Numbered from the stretch's first letter, positions 18,896-28,490 are shown. The stretch is DNA of 50,739 bases from Patescibacteria group bacterium (GCA_943356485.1 CALRFD010000001.1:201716-252454); one strand, 5' to 3'. The notes: generated by a model from the sequence alone, not told the origin. Numbers and translations are program-made.

Positions 18896-20527
18896 ATGGT
18901 TAAAAGTATATTTGCGCTTCTTTATTCCAGACAATCTTCAATCCTTTCCAGCGCATACATATTGATGGCAACTACTATTTTAGCCAAGATTTTAGGTTTA
19001 ATTAGAGATAGGTTATTAGCTCATGTGTTTGCCCCGGAAAAGATCGACATTTTTTGGGCAGCTTTCAGATTGCCCGACTTAATTTTTCAAATAGTCATTC
19101 TAGGAGCTTTATCAGTTGCCTTTATACCCGTCTTTACAGAAAGTTTGGAGCATAAAGGTAAAGAGGACGCATTTGATATGGCCAGAGCTGTTTTGAATGT
19201 TTTTTTGTTAATCTTTATCATGACGACAGTTTTAATCTATATATTTGCTCATCCAATTGTCTCTTCAATTATCGCTCCAGGTTTTACTCCGGATAGACAA
19301 AATCAGGTAGTTGCCTTAACCAGAATTATCCTTTTTGGGCAGGTAATTTTGGTGCTAGGATCTTTTTTTATTGGCATTTTACAATCATTTCAGCGATTTA
19401 TTATTCCAGCGTTTGCCCCTGTTTTCTATAACTTTGGAATTATCTTAGGGATTATATTTCTGACTAATTCTTTTGGGGTAGCTGGGGCAGCTTTTGGAGT
19501 GATTTTAGGAGCAATTTTACATGTATTAATACAGGTGCCAATTATTCTAATGGTAGGGTTTAAGTTCAAATTTCCACCAAAATTTTCCCATCCAGGGGTT
19601 AAAGAAATATTGAGGTTAATGAGCGTTAGAACACTTGGTTTGTCAGCGGAGCAGATTAATGAAACAGTTGGAGTAAATCTTGCTTCCTGGGTTTCTGGTG
19701 GAGTTACGGCTTTAACCTATGCACAACACTTACAAGTAGTGCCGATTAGTTTGTTTGGAGCCAACTTGGCAATCGCTGCCTTGCCAGTTCTCTCTTCAGA
19801 GCGAACTAGAGGTAAGATTGAAGAGTTTAAGATTACCTTGCTCACCACCATGCACCAGATACTTTTTTTAACTCTGCCAGCCACAGCGATATTAATTGTA
19901 ATTAGAATTCCGGTTGTCCGGTTAGTGTTTGGAGCGTCGCAATTTAACTGGCAGGCAACTGTTTTAACCGGAGCAACTCTGGCTTATTTAGCAATAGGCC
20001 TTGCAGCGCAATCAATTTCTCTTCTTCTGGTCAGGGGGTTTTATGCACTTAAGGATACTAAAACACCGGTACTTGTTTCTTTAATAGTAGTTTTTTTAAA
20101 CATTTTTTTGAGCTTATACTTTATTAAGATACTACGTTTAGACGTTTGGAGTATTGGTTTAGCAAATTCAATAGCAGCTCTTTTATCAGGTGTGTTACTT
20201 TTTATCTTTCTTCACTTTAAGGTAGGGAAATTTAATTTAAATCAGGTTCTGATGCCCCTTTTAAAGATGGTAATGGCAACTGTTATTATGGGAGTTGCTC
20301 TTTATATCCCGATAAAACTTTTGGATCAGGTAATCTTTGATACCACCAGAACAGTTAACCTCTTGTTGCTTACCGGGCTATCTTCTTTGTTTGCCCTGTC
20401 CATATATGTCTTTTTAGTCTGGTTTTTGAAGGTTCGCGAGTTGGATACCTATGTTGATTTAGTAAAGCGCTTAGGTAAGCTTAGAGCAAAGGTAAAATCC
20501 AGCGAAATTATCTCTGACCCTCTTTAA
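18896..20527 (+). CDS. murJ: Lipid II flippase MurJ
   Basis: MATTILAKILGLIRDRLLAHVFAPEKIDIFWAAFRLPDL; 14-TM-like hydrophobicity. Confidence 0.93.
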   Translation: MVKSIFALLYSRQSSILSSAYILMATTILAKILGLIRDRLLAHVFAPEKIDIFWAAFRLPDLIFQIVILGALSVAFIPVFTESLEHKGKEDAFDMARAVLNVFLLIFIMTTVLIYIFAHPIVSSIIAPGFTPDRQNQVVALTRIILFGQVILVLGSFFIGILQSFQRFIIPAFAPVFYNFGIILGIIFLTNSFGVAGAAFGVILGAILHVLIQVPIILMVGFKFKFPPKFSHPGVKEILRLMSVRTLGLSAEQINETVGVNLASWVSGGVTALTYAQHLQVVPISLFGANLAIAALPVLSSERTRGKIEEFKITLLTTMHQILFLTLPATAILIVIRIPVVRLVFGASQFNWQATVLTGATLAYLAIGLAAQSISLLLVRGFYALKDTKTPVLVSLIVVFLNIFLSLYFIKILRLDVWSIGLANSIAALLSGVLLFIFLHFKVGKFNLNQVLMPLLKMVMATVIMGVALYIPIKLLDQVIFDTTRTVNLLLLTGLSSLFALSIYVFLVWFLKVRELDTYVDLVKRLGKLRAKVKSSEIISDPL

Positions 20528-20567
20528 ATAATTGCTTGTCAGAGCAATCTCGAATACAATACGGCTT

Positions 20568-22391
20568 ATGAATATTCGTAATTTTTCAATCATAGCGCAT
20601 ATTGATCATGGTAAGTCTACTCTAGCAGATAGGCTTCTGGAGATCACAGGTACTGTCTCAAAAGAGAAGATGCAGCCACAACTGTTGGATTCATTAGCTC
20701 TGGAAAGAGAGCGAGGTATCACTATCAAGCTTGCTCCCGTGCGTTTAAACTATACCCTTAACGCTATCCCCTACACCCTAAATCTTATTGACACTCCTGG
20801 TCACGTTGATTTTTCCTATGAGGTTTCCAGGGCTTTGGCAGCGGTTGAAGGGGCAATACTTTTAGTTGATGCCAATCAAGGAATTCAAGCTCAGACTTTG
20901 GCCCATGGTTTGGCTGCGATGGAGCAAAATTTAACATTAATACCGGTTATTAACAAAATAGATTTACCAAATGTAGATATAGCAAATGCTAAAAAGCAGT
21001 TAGTTGAAACTTTTGGATTTTTAGACTCTGAAATAATGTTAGTTTCCGGGAAAACAGGTGAGGGGGTAAGTGAGCTTTTAGAAGCAATAATTACTAAGAT
21101 ACCTGCTCCTAAACAGGAGGCTGATAAACCGCTTAAAGCCTTAATATTTGATTCATTTTTTGATTCTTTCAAAGGAGTTATTGCTCAGGTGAGAATTGTG
21201 GAGGGACAAACTCCGCCAGAGCAATCCCAGATTATATTTTTAGGTACAAATGCCAGCGGGCATATACTGGAAACAGGTTTTTTTGCCCCGCAGCTAACTT
21301 TAAATAAAGGTCTTAAAAGCGGTGAGATAGGCTATATAGCAACAGGAATTAAAGAGCCTGATAAAGTTCAAGTTGGAGATACAATTACATCCACCTCCGA
21401 GGTGGAGGATGCATTACACCTCGGAGGTGTTATTGAACCCTTGCCAGGTTATAGAGAAGTAAAACCAATGGTTTATGTTGGTCTTTTTCCAATTGATCAG
21501 GATGAGTTTCATGAGATAAAGGAAAGCCTGGAAAGATTTCGTTTAACTGACCCTGCTTTTACTTATGAATTGGAGCATTCAGATGCACTTGGCGCAGGGT
21601 TTCGTTGCGGCTTTTTAGGACTTTTACATGCAGAGGTAGTGCAGGAAAGATTGTCAACAGAGTTTAATGCAGATTTAATTGCCACTACTCCGTCTGTAGA
21701 ATATATGGTAGGCGATGAAACAGTCATCTCGCCCGCCCAGCTGCCTCAAGGAGAGAACCTGCCTGCCGGCAGGCAAGGCATTAAGGATTTAAAAGAGCCT
21801 TGGGTGAAGTTAAGAATTTTTGTACCACAAACTTATATTGGTCCTGTGATGGAATTAGTTCAGGATAAAAGAGGCAAATTTTTAAATATGACACACTTTG
21901 GGACTCAGGTTGAGATGCTTTATGAGATGCCCTTAGCTGATATGGTGACTAATTTTTATGATAAGTTAAAATCAGCCTCCAGCGGTTTTGCCTCGCTGGA
22001 CTGGGAATTTTTAGAATTTAGAGAAGTGGATGCAGTAAGAGTAGATATTTTAGTTGGAGGGGAAAAGGTAGATGCTCTTTCAACAATAGTTGTGAGGGAA
22101 AAAGCCCAAAATTTTGGCAGGAATATTGTAGAAAAATTAAAAGAGGTTTTACCCAGACAAAATTTTGTCATAGCCATCCAGGCAGCAATAGGTGGAACAA
22201 TAATTGCCAGGGAATCCATCTCTCCATTTAGAAAAGATGTTTTGATGCATGGCAGTAAGGTTGTTGGCGGAGGAGACATCACTCGCAAGAAAAAGCTTTT
22301 GGAAAAGCAGAAAAAAGGTAAGAAGAAGATGAAAATGGTAGGCAGGGTCGAAATCCCGCAAGAGGCATTCTTAAGTATCCTCAAGTCATAA
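20568..22391 (+). CDS. lepA: Elongation factor 4 (LepA)
   Basis: RNFSIIAHIDHGKSTLADRLLEITGTV, ERERGITIK, IDTPGHVDFSYEVSRAL. Confidence 0.97.
   Translation: MNIRNFSIIAHIDHGKSTLADRLLEITGTVSKEKMQPQLLDSLALERERGITIKLAPVRLNYTLNAIPYTLNLIDTPGHVDFSYEVSRALAAVEGAILLVDANQGIQAQTLAHGLAAMEQNLTLIPVINKIDLPNVDIANAKKQLVETFGFLDSEIMLVSGKTGEGVSELLEAIITKIPAPKQEADKPLKALIFDSFFDSFKGVIAQVRIVEGQTPPEQSQIIFLGTNASGHILETGFFAPQLTLNKGLKSGEIGYIATGIKEPDKVQVGDTITSTSEVEDALHLGGVIEPLPGYREVKPMVYVGLFPIDQDEFHEIKESLERFRLTDPAFTYELEHSDALGAGFRCGFLGLLHAEVVQERLSTEFNADLIATTPSVEYMVGDETVISPAQLPQGENLPAGRQGIKDLKEPWVKLRIFVPQTYIGPVMELVQDKRGKFLNMTHFGTQVEMLYEMPLADMVTNFYDKLKSASSGFASLDWEFLEFREVDAVRVDILVGGEKVDALSTIVVREKAQNFGRNIVEKLKEVLPRQNFVIAIQAAIGGTIIARESISPFRKDVLMHGSKVVGGGDITRKKKLLEKQKKGKKKMKMVGRVEIPQEAFLSILKS
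20748..20782. repeat. Family G telomere-like repeat, in frame in lepA
   Basis: aaactatacccttaacgctatcccctacaccctaa. Confidence 0.5.
21391..21430. repeat. Family E: two adjacent palindromes in frame in lepA
   Basis: ccacctccgaggtgg and acacctcggaggtgt, encoding the non-canonical STSEVEDALHLGGV. Confidence 0.75.
21758..21778. repeat. Family C palindrome in frame in lepA
   Basis: cctgcctgccggcaggcaagg; codes LPAGRQ. Confidence 0.85.
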
Positions 22392-22410
22392 AATATGATA
22401 GTATCGATGT

Positions 22411-22656
22411 ATGACTAAAAAATCTTTTCTAGGAATACTAGCTTTCAGTGTTTTCTTAGTTTGGATGAGTGGGAATCGAGTTTATACAAGTAGTTTTACA
22501 CAAAATGGAATACAAACAGGCTTTCCTTTTAATTATTATTTTTGCCCTAAACTGGGTAATTGTTTTACAAGCTATTCATTATTTGGCAAGAATATACTTA
22601 TTGTATTTATTGTTTCTTCTCTTGTATACAAACTTGTTTATAAAAAAAAGAAGTAA
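22411..22656 (+). CDS. Small hypothetical membrane protein
   Basis: Two hydrophobic segments; no recognised family. Confidence 0.4.
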   Translation: MTKKSFLGILAFSVFLVWMSGNRVYTSSFTQNGIQTGFPFNYYFCPKLGNCFTSYSLFGKNILIVFIVSSLVYKLVYKKKK

Positions 22657-22743
22657 CTTTATTTACCTCTGAAAGGACAGGTCATATTTCATGGTAACTA
22701 TAATTTTTGAATCACATGGGACTAGTTTTGATAATCAAAAGGC

Positions 22744-23002
22744 TTAATGGTAAGTTTGGGTGGTGCGGCGTTCAATTTCATCTATTTCAATAATTTTGCT
22801 CTCAAGTCTATCTTTAAAAATAATCTATAATCACCAATTCTAAGTCGATGGGAAGCAGTATAGTTGGAAGATAATTTCTTAAGGTCTAATTTAAAGGGAT
22901 TTAAACTTAATTGTTCTGATTTTTTCTTAATTTGAATTTGGTAAGGTATTGGATTTTTTTTAAAGATTTTAAAGCTCTTTTGGAGAACCTAACAGAGTAC
23001 AT
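22744..23002 (-). pseudogene. Frameshifted RelE/ParE-family toxin
   Basis: Three-frame reading gives MYSVRFSKRALKSLKK / NPIPYQIQIKKKSEQLSLNPFKLDLKKLSSNYTASHRLRIGDYRLFLKID / KIIEIDEIERRTTQTYH; two frameshifts. Confidence 0.8.
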
Positions 23003-23005
23003 TTT

Positions 23006-23299
23006 TTATATGCCTGATTCTTTCCAGACTTGTTCTGCTGGAATACCTCCATTTTTTTTGACATCTGCTACAGCTGCGTTAACTCTTTTTATAAGTTTAG
23101 GATCTGAATCAGCAATTTGTTCTAATAATTCTTCGTATTCCAAGTAGGATTTAACATCAATTAAAACACCTTTAGGTTTGCCATGTTGGGTAATAACAAC
23201 TTTCTTTTCTTTAGGAAGTTTATCCAGGATTGTTGATAGATCTTTGCGAAAATCATCGGTTCCAATAAATTGTTTAGCTAGAATCGAACTTATTTGCAT
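23006..23299 (-). CDS. Phd/YefM-family antitoxin
   Basis: FRKDLSTILDKLPKEKKVVITQHGKPKGVLIDVKSYLEYEELLE. Confidence 0.85.
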   Translation of the reverse strand: MQISSILAKQFIGTDDFRKDLSTILDKLPKEKKVVITQHGKPKGVLIDVKSYLEYEELLEQIADSDPKLIKRVNAAVADVKKNGGIPAEQVWKESGI

Positions 23300-23419
23300 A
23301 AGGATATCATAACATATTCCTTAGGTTTGTCAATATTGCTTTTAGAGGTAGTTTTCGAATTTGCATATAGTTTGTCATCTCGAGTGGCAAGGTAGTCTTA
23401 CGAGAAGGGAGCGGTAGGT

Positions 23420-23962
23420 TTATATAATGGGAAAGCGTTTAATATGAGCAGTCATTAAAGAGATTGCCCCGGAAACTTCTTCTACAAACCGGTCATTATC
23501 TAACGCTGATGCTAATTGAGCATTAGTAAAAGGATCTTTAGCAGATAAAATGCTGGCTAAACTCCATTTAATGTCATGCTCTAAGGAGAAACCATTTATT
23601 CCAAAAACTATACCTAGTTCCCAACTATCATCAATATGAGAAATGCAAAAAGGACTTTTAAGTTCTCCTAAAGAACAGCCCATGTTTTGTCTGTGGAAGT
23701 CACAACCAGTTTTTAAAGATTTGATTCCAGGCACGTTTTTGCTTTTTAAATCTCTAAGTTCCAATAGCTTATTACTGGCTGGTCCGACTAATCCTTTCTC
23801 GGTATAATATGTGAGAATGCTGGCACAGCTGCCAACGCCTTTTAGCGATCCCTCCTTTTTCCATAAGGCTCCATGTGATCTTTTATCCAATTCGGAGAAC
23901 ATCTTGTCCAGTGCTCCGACTACGGTTGTATACTGTCTGACTATAGGGTCAATCTCATTCAT
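23420..23962 (-). CDS. Hypothetical protein with Cys/His cluster (C-x2-H-x5-C-x9-C-x2-H)
   Basis: GCDFHRQNMGCSLGELKSPFCISHID. Confidence 0.55.
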   Translation of the reverse strand: MNEIDPIVRQYTTVVGALDKMFSELDKRSHGALWKKEGSLKGVGSCASILTYYTEKGLVGPASNKLLELRDLKSKNVPGIKSLKTGCDFHRQNMGCSLGELKSPFCISHIDDSWELGIVFGINGFSLEHDIKWSLASILSAKDPFTNAQLASALDNDRFVEEVSGAISLMTAHIKRFPII

Positions 23963-24041
23963 AGCGTTAGATTATAACAAATTTTTCTCAAAAACACATA
24001 TTAGGTTGGACTTATCTTCTAAAAAATGTTTAAATGGCTTC

Positions 24042-24641
24042 ATGAAGAGTTGGAAGCTACCTCTTTTTAGAAAACATAAAATAACAGTTTTTGAAAATGC
24101 AGCTAAAACTGGACAGTTTATTTATCAAATTGGTGAGTCAGATGATTTAAGAAAACCCTCCAAAGAAATACCTGTAAATAAAATCAGATCTAAAGACTAT
24201 CAAGCTAAGTTTAGATATGTTAAGAATTGTTTAAAAAAATATAGAAAATTAACCGGACTCGGAAGGGGAATAACCGGAGTGCAGGTAGGAATTCCGGAGA
24301 GATTTTCTGTTATATATACCCCAGAAAAATTAATCATCATTATTAATCCAAAGATAACTAAGACCTCGAAAGGAAAACTAAAATATCCAGAAATTTGTAT
24401 GAGCGCCAATCCAATTATCGTTCCAACAATCAGGTTCGCCTGGATTGAATTTGAATATTTTGATGAACAAGGCAATCTACAATATTGGGAAGGTAAGGAT
24501 AAGATATTGAACAGAGTTTTTCAGCACGAAATTGATCATATGGATGGGATCATAAATTTAGATAAGGGTAACCCAAAAGAATTTATCCTGGAATCTGACC
24601 CTCAATTTTATCAGCGGGTGAAATTCCAGAAAACCCCTTGA
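24042..24641 (+). CDS. def: Peptide deformylase (divergent)
   Basis: GRGITGVQVGIP, PEICMSA, QHEIDHMDGI; ORF-track N-terminus trimmed to ATG 24042. Confidence 0.85.
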   Translation: MKSWKLPLFRKHKITVFENAAKTGQFIYQIGESDDLRKPSKEIPVNKIRSKDYQAKFRYVKNCLKKYRKLTGLGRGITGVQVGIPERFSVIYTPEKLIIIINPKITKTSKGKLKYPEICMSANPIIVPTIRFAWIEFEYFDEQGNLQYWEGKDKILNRVFQHEIDHMDGIINLDKGNPKEFILESDPQFYQRVKFQKTP

Positions 24642-24698
24642 TTAAAAGATTAATCTGTGAGTAAACTGAAGATACTCAATTTGAAAGGGGGTGATTTC

Positions 24699-24908
24699 AT
24701 GAAAGCACTTCATATGGTAGCGTTTACTCTTCTTGTTGTTGGTGGTTTAAATTGGGGCTTAGTATCGCTTTTTAACTTAAACTTAGTCAATGTAGTAGTC
24801 GGGGCTTGGCCAGTGGTTGAAAAGTTAGTTTATGTTTTGGTTGGTGTATCAGCTGTTTATATTGCAGCAACACACATGTCAGATTGTAAAATGTGTGCAA
24901 AAAAGTGA
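24699..24908 (+). CDS. DUF378-family small membrane protein
   Basis: HMVAFTLLVVGGLNWGLVSLFNLNLV...LVYVLVGVSAVYIA. Confidence 0.85.
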   Translation: MKALHMVAFTLLVVGGLNWGLVSLFNLNLVNVVVGAWPVVEKLVYVLVGVSAVYIAATHMSDCKMCAKK

Positions 24909-24962
24909 CCCGCCTTTGGCGCGGTCATCCTGAGGAGGCATTAATAAGCCGACAAAGGATCT
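24906..24962. repeat. Family B-type palindromic repeat (degenerate)
   Basis: ggtcatcctgaggaggcattaataagccgacaaaggatct; ends match TCATCCTGAG...CGAAGGATCT of family B. Confidence 0.55.
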
Positions 24963-24974
24963 GGTGATTATTAA

Positions 24975-25003
24975 ATCCCGCTCATTTTTGGGCGGGATTT
25001 TTG
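24975..25003 (+). terminator. Rho-independent terminator
   Basis: atcccgctcatttttgggcgggatttttg. Confidence 0.8.
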
Positions 25004-25015
25004 TATAATGAATGA

Positions 25016-25972
25016 ATGAAAGTTGTTAAACCCGCTAAGCTAAATCCTGGCGATACTATCGGAATAGTTGCCTCCTCACTGCCGGTACTACCTTCATTTA
25101 AAGAGAATTATGAGCGTGGGAAGAAGATAATTTCTGATTTAGGTTTTAAGATTACAGAAGGGAAAACTGTCAACCAGACGAGATGGTGGATGGCAGGTAC
25201 TCCAAAAGAGGTTGGCCAGGATATTAATTCCCTGTTTTCAGATCAATCAGTAAAAGCCATTTTTGCTCAAACCGGTGGTTACTCAGCAATTTCTGTGCTA
25301 GAGCATCTAGACTATGAATTAATAGCTAAAAATCCAAAGCCATTCATGGGTATGTCTGATATGACTTTGTACCACCTGGCATTACTTACAAAAACAGGTT
25401 TGGTTGGATTTCATATGGATGATGTGACTTTTGGATTTGGTTCAGAAAGAGATACAGAAATAAATAAAGAGCTTTTTAGGAAATTTCTAATGCAGACAAA
25501 TCCGCCTGGAATAATAAAACCATTAAGTGAATGGGAAGAGTGGAGGGGAGGTGAGACGCAAGGCCATCTAATAGGAGGGATATTACAGCTTATTTCAGCA
25601 GGAGCAGGTACAGAGTATTTTCCAAAACTGGAGGATTTTACTGGATCAATATTATTTTGGGAAGACGTGGGTCAGGAACTACATATGATTGCAAGGAATT
25701 TATACAGACTTAAATATTTAGGCATACTTGATAAAATTTCCGGAATGTTGATTGGTAAGATTAAATATATAAAACCAATTAGAGACAAAGAGGTGCTAGA
25801 GCCAACAGCCAAAGAGATGATTTTAGATATTTTAAAAGATTATAATTTTCCTATTATGGCAAACTTGGATTTTGGCCATTTTACAGTTAATATTCCGATG
25901 CCAATTGGGATTAAGGTATCTTTCGATACTGCTAAAAAAGAATTAAATTTTTTGGAATCTGCAGTAATCTAG
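25016..25972 (+). CDS. S66-family LD-carboxypeptidase (MccF-like)
   Basis: KLNPGDTIGIVASSLP, AIFAQTGGYSAISVLEHLDYE, FMGMSDMTLYHLAL. Confidence 0.88.
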   Translation: MKVVKPAKLNPGDTIGIVASSLPVLPSFKENYERGKKIISDLGFKITEGKTVNQTRWWMAGTPKEVGQDINSLFSDQSVKAIFAQTGGYSAISVLEHLDYELIAKNPKPFMGMSDMTLYHLALLTKTGLVGFHMDDVTFGFGSERDTEINKELFRKFLMQTNPPGIIKPLSEWEEWRGGETQGHLIGGILQLISAGAGTEYFPKLEDFTGSILFWEDVGQELHMIARNLYRLKYLGILDKISGMLIGKIKYIKPIRDKEVLEPTAKEMILDILKDYNFPIMANLDFGHFTVNIPMPIGIKVSFDTAKKELNFLESAVI

Positions 25973-26730
25973 TTAGATATTTTATTACAGTCAGGACATC
26001 TTAGGGTTTTAGCTTCGTAAATTTTGGCTGTTTGTAAGGAGAGTTTAAAGGTAATCTCACCGCCTTCTTTGATTGAATATTGATAATGGCTATTGTCAAA
26101 AGTTAAGCTGCCATGACCCCTGATTAGCTTAAAAGTAACCTGATCGCCTTTCTTAAAGATTATCGGCTGAATCTTTTCTGTGGTGTTATTAAATGCCAGC
26201 CCAAAACCGCTGTTGAATGTTTGTTGAGTGACGCTTTTAAAATAACCGCTGGAACCTAAGGGAGTGGCCACAATAATCCCATCACCAATTAAGATAGATC
26301 CTTCGACTCGTCTTCGACCCTGAGGCTCAGACCCGAAGGGCTTCGCTCGCTCAGGATGACTGGGAACAGTCACCTGAAACCTGATGGCATGTACCGCCTC
26401 TTTATTTCTGATGATGAAGTCATTTAGAGCGGTGATTGTTTGACCCTCAACTACTGTTTCCAGCTTGTTATATTCTTTAAGCTGTAGTTTATCTTGAGAA
26501 AGCAAGCGCAGCAATAACTCTTCCGAATGTTGCCCGCACTTTTTCCAGACCAAAGGATCTCTAATAGGCAGTTTGGGAATTCCAGGATATTTCCGTTCGG
26601 CTGATAAAAGAGTACCGTCTCCGCCAAAGCTGATGATTACATCAGGATTTGTGGATACAACCTTCAGCCCTAGATTCTTTGCCAATTCTTCAATACTTTT
26701 TGGATTTTTACCGTTTATAAGTATTTTCAT
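25969..26730 (-). CDS. nadK: NAD kinase
   Basis: DVIISFGGDGTLLSAERKYPGIP, GDGIIVATPLGSSGYFKS. Confidence 0.88.
   Translation of the reverse strand: MKILINGKNPKSIEELAKNLGLKVVSTNPDVIISFGGDGTLLSAERKYPGIPKLPIRDPLVWKKCGQHSEELLLRLLSQDKLQLKEYNKLETVVEGQTITALNDFIIRNKEAVHAIRFQVTVPSHPERAKPFGSEPQGRRRVEGSILIGDGIIVATPLGSSGYFKSVTQQTFNSGFGLAFNNTTEKIQPIIFKKGDQVTFKLIRGHGSLTFDNSHYQYSIKEGGEITFKLSLQTAKIYEAKTLRCPDCNKISN
26300..26365. repeat. Family B palindromic repeat in frame in nadK
   Basis: ccttcgactcgtcttcgaccctgaggctcagacccgaagggcttcgctcgctcaggatgactggg; codes SHPERAKPFGSEPQGRRRVEGS. Confidence 0.8.
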
Positions 26731-26793
26731 CTAGGGCAATACTACATCATCTACTGAATAATTTAAATAATTTTTTGTATACTTAACAATTAT

Positions 26794-28026
26794 ATGAATT
26801 ACAACACCTCTTCTTTTTTAGCGTTAAGGATTTCAGTATTTAGAAATTATTTATTCGGATCTTTTATTTCAGAAATCGGCAACCAGATGCAGATTGTGGC
26901 AGTTGCCTGGCAAATTTATGAGATGACCAGAAATCCGGCATCACTAGGTTTAATTGGTCTGGCAAATTTTATACCAATTGTACTTTTTTCTTTAATAGGG
27001 GGTCTGACTGCGGATAAGGTAGATAGAAGAAAACTCCTGTTTTTAAGTCAGGGAGCACAGGCTCTTTTGGCGCTTCTACTCTTTGTGCTTACCCTGACAC
27101 ATTTGATTAATCCCTGGATTATTTATTCAATCCTGATTTTATTCTCAACTGCAATATCTTTTTCTCTACCGGCAAAGCAGGCAGTATTGCCTAATTTAGT
27201 GCCTCAATCTTTCTTTATGAATGCAGTATCCTGGCATACCTTGCAGTTTCAATCGGCAATCGTAATAGGACCGGCAATTGCGGGGTTTTTAATAGGTGGC
27301 TTTGGGGTTTCATCGATCTATTTTTTAAATGCCCTCTCATTTTTAGTTTTTATCATCGGTTTAGCCTATATTAAAGTGCCATTAAATACAGCGCATAAAG
27401 ATGTTGAGTTTAATGTTAACTCAATTTTAGAAGGGATAAAGTTTGTGGCAGGTACGCCGATTCTTTACACAACCATGATCCTAGATTTTTTAGCTACATT
27501 TTTCGGCACTGCCAATATCTTAATGCCAATTTTTGCTAAAGATATCCTGCATGTTGGGCCTGCTGGCTTAGGACTTTTATATTCAGCTCCGGCAATTGGC
27601 GGAGTTTTAGCAGGAGTGTTGATGTCCTCTTTGCAAAAAACTGAGAAACAGGGAAAGGTAATTATTATAGCAGTCATTTTATATGGGATTGCTACAGTTG
27701 GTTTTGGTTTATCAAGTTTCCTGCCGGTTTCGATATTTTTCCTAATTTTGGTGGGGTTTGGCGACATGGTCTCAACTATACTGAGAAACACAGTGAGGCA
27801 AATAATTACGCCAAATCATCTGCGGGGCAGGATGGTTTCGGTAATGAGAATATTTTTCCAGGGTGGGCCGCAGCTAGGGGAAATGGAAGCAGGACTTCTC
27901 GCATCTGCAGTTGGAGGGCCGATATCTGTAGTAATAGGAGGTGTAGGAGTGATTGCCATAACCTTATTTGTTGGCTATCTTAATCCTAAATTGAGGAACT
28001 ACGGCAGTAAAGAATTAGTTGTTTAA
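26794..28026 (+). CDS. MFS transporter (EntS-like)
   Basis: FGSFISEIGNQMQIVAVAWQIYEMTRNPASLGLIGLANFIPIVLFSLIGG. Confidence 0.9.
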   Translation: MNYNTSSFLALRISVFRNYLFGSFISEIGNQMQIVAVAWQIYEMTRNPASLGLIGLANFIPIVLFSLIGGLTADKVDRRKLLFLSQGAQALLALLLFVLTLTHLINPWIIYSILILFSTAISFSLPAKQAVLPNLVPQSFFMNAVSWHTLQFQSAIVIGPAIAGFLIGGFGVSSIYFLNALSFLVFIIGLAYIKVPLNTAHKDVEFNVNSILEGIKFVAGTPILYTTMILDFLATFFGTANILMPIFAKDILHVGPAGLGLLYSAPAIGGVLAGVLMSSLQKTEKQGKVIIIAVILYGIATVGFGLSSFLPVSIFFLILVGFGDMVSTILRNTVRQIITPNHLRGRMVSVMRIFFQGGPQLGEMEAGLLASAVGGPISVVIGGVGVIAITLFVGYLNPKLRNYGSKELVV

Positions 28027-28057
28027 AATAATGTGATATTCGTGTAGAATTTCTTTT

Positions 28058-28405
28058 ATGTCTAATCAATCTAGCGATTCGGGAAAACTGGTTATTGAAG
28101 ATATTAAAAAAGGAGCAGGTGCAGAAGTCACAAGCGGGGATACGGTCGTAATGCACTACAAGGGAACGCTACTTGATGGAACTAAATTTGATAGTTCATA
28201 TGATAGAAATGAGCCTTTTGAAACAAGAATTGGTGTAGGCAGAGTTATAGAAGGGTGGGAGATGGGTATTCCGGGAATGAAGATAGGCGGAAAGAGAAAG
28301 TTAACTATCCCTTCAGATTTAGCCTATGGCTCAAGCGGCGCTGGTGGAGTGATCCCTCCTCATGCTGCACTAATATTTGAGGTAGAGTTATTGGATATTA
28401 AATAA
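28058..28405 (+). CDS. FKBP-type peptidyl-prolyl isomerase
   Basis: VVMHYKGTLLDGTKFDSSYDRNEPFE...LAYGSSGAGGVIPPHAALIFEVELLDI. Confidence 0.95.
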   Translation: MSNQSSDSGKLVIEDIKKGAGAEVTSGDTVVMHYKGTLLDGTKFDSSYDRNEPFETRIGVGRVIEGWEMGIPGMKIGGKRKLTIPSDLAYGSSGAGGVIPPHAALIFEVELLDIK

Positions 28406-28453
28406 ATTTGAAACAAACTATCCCCTTGATAAAATTAGCTTCATAATTGTATC

Positions 28454-28490
28454 TTGACAACTCTTAGCACTCGTTGTATTATACTGCTAG
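28454..28490 (+). promoter_or_regulatory. hrcA operon promoter with CIRCE-like operator
   Basis: TTGACA-N17-TATTAT; TTAGCACTC-N9-TACTGCTAG versus CIRCE TTAGCACTC-N9-GAGTGCTAA. Confidence 0.8.

Noticed and set aside
23811-24041. N-terminal extension of the peptide deformylase ORF
   Set aside because: Overlaps the antisense gene 23420-23962 and its promoter; PDF homology begins after ATG 24042.
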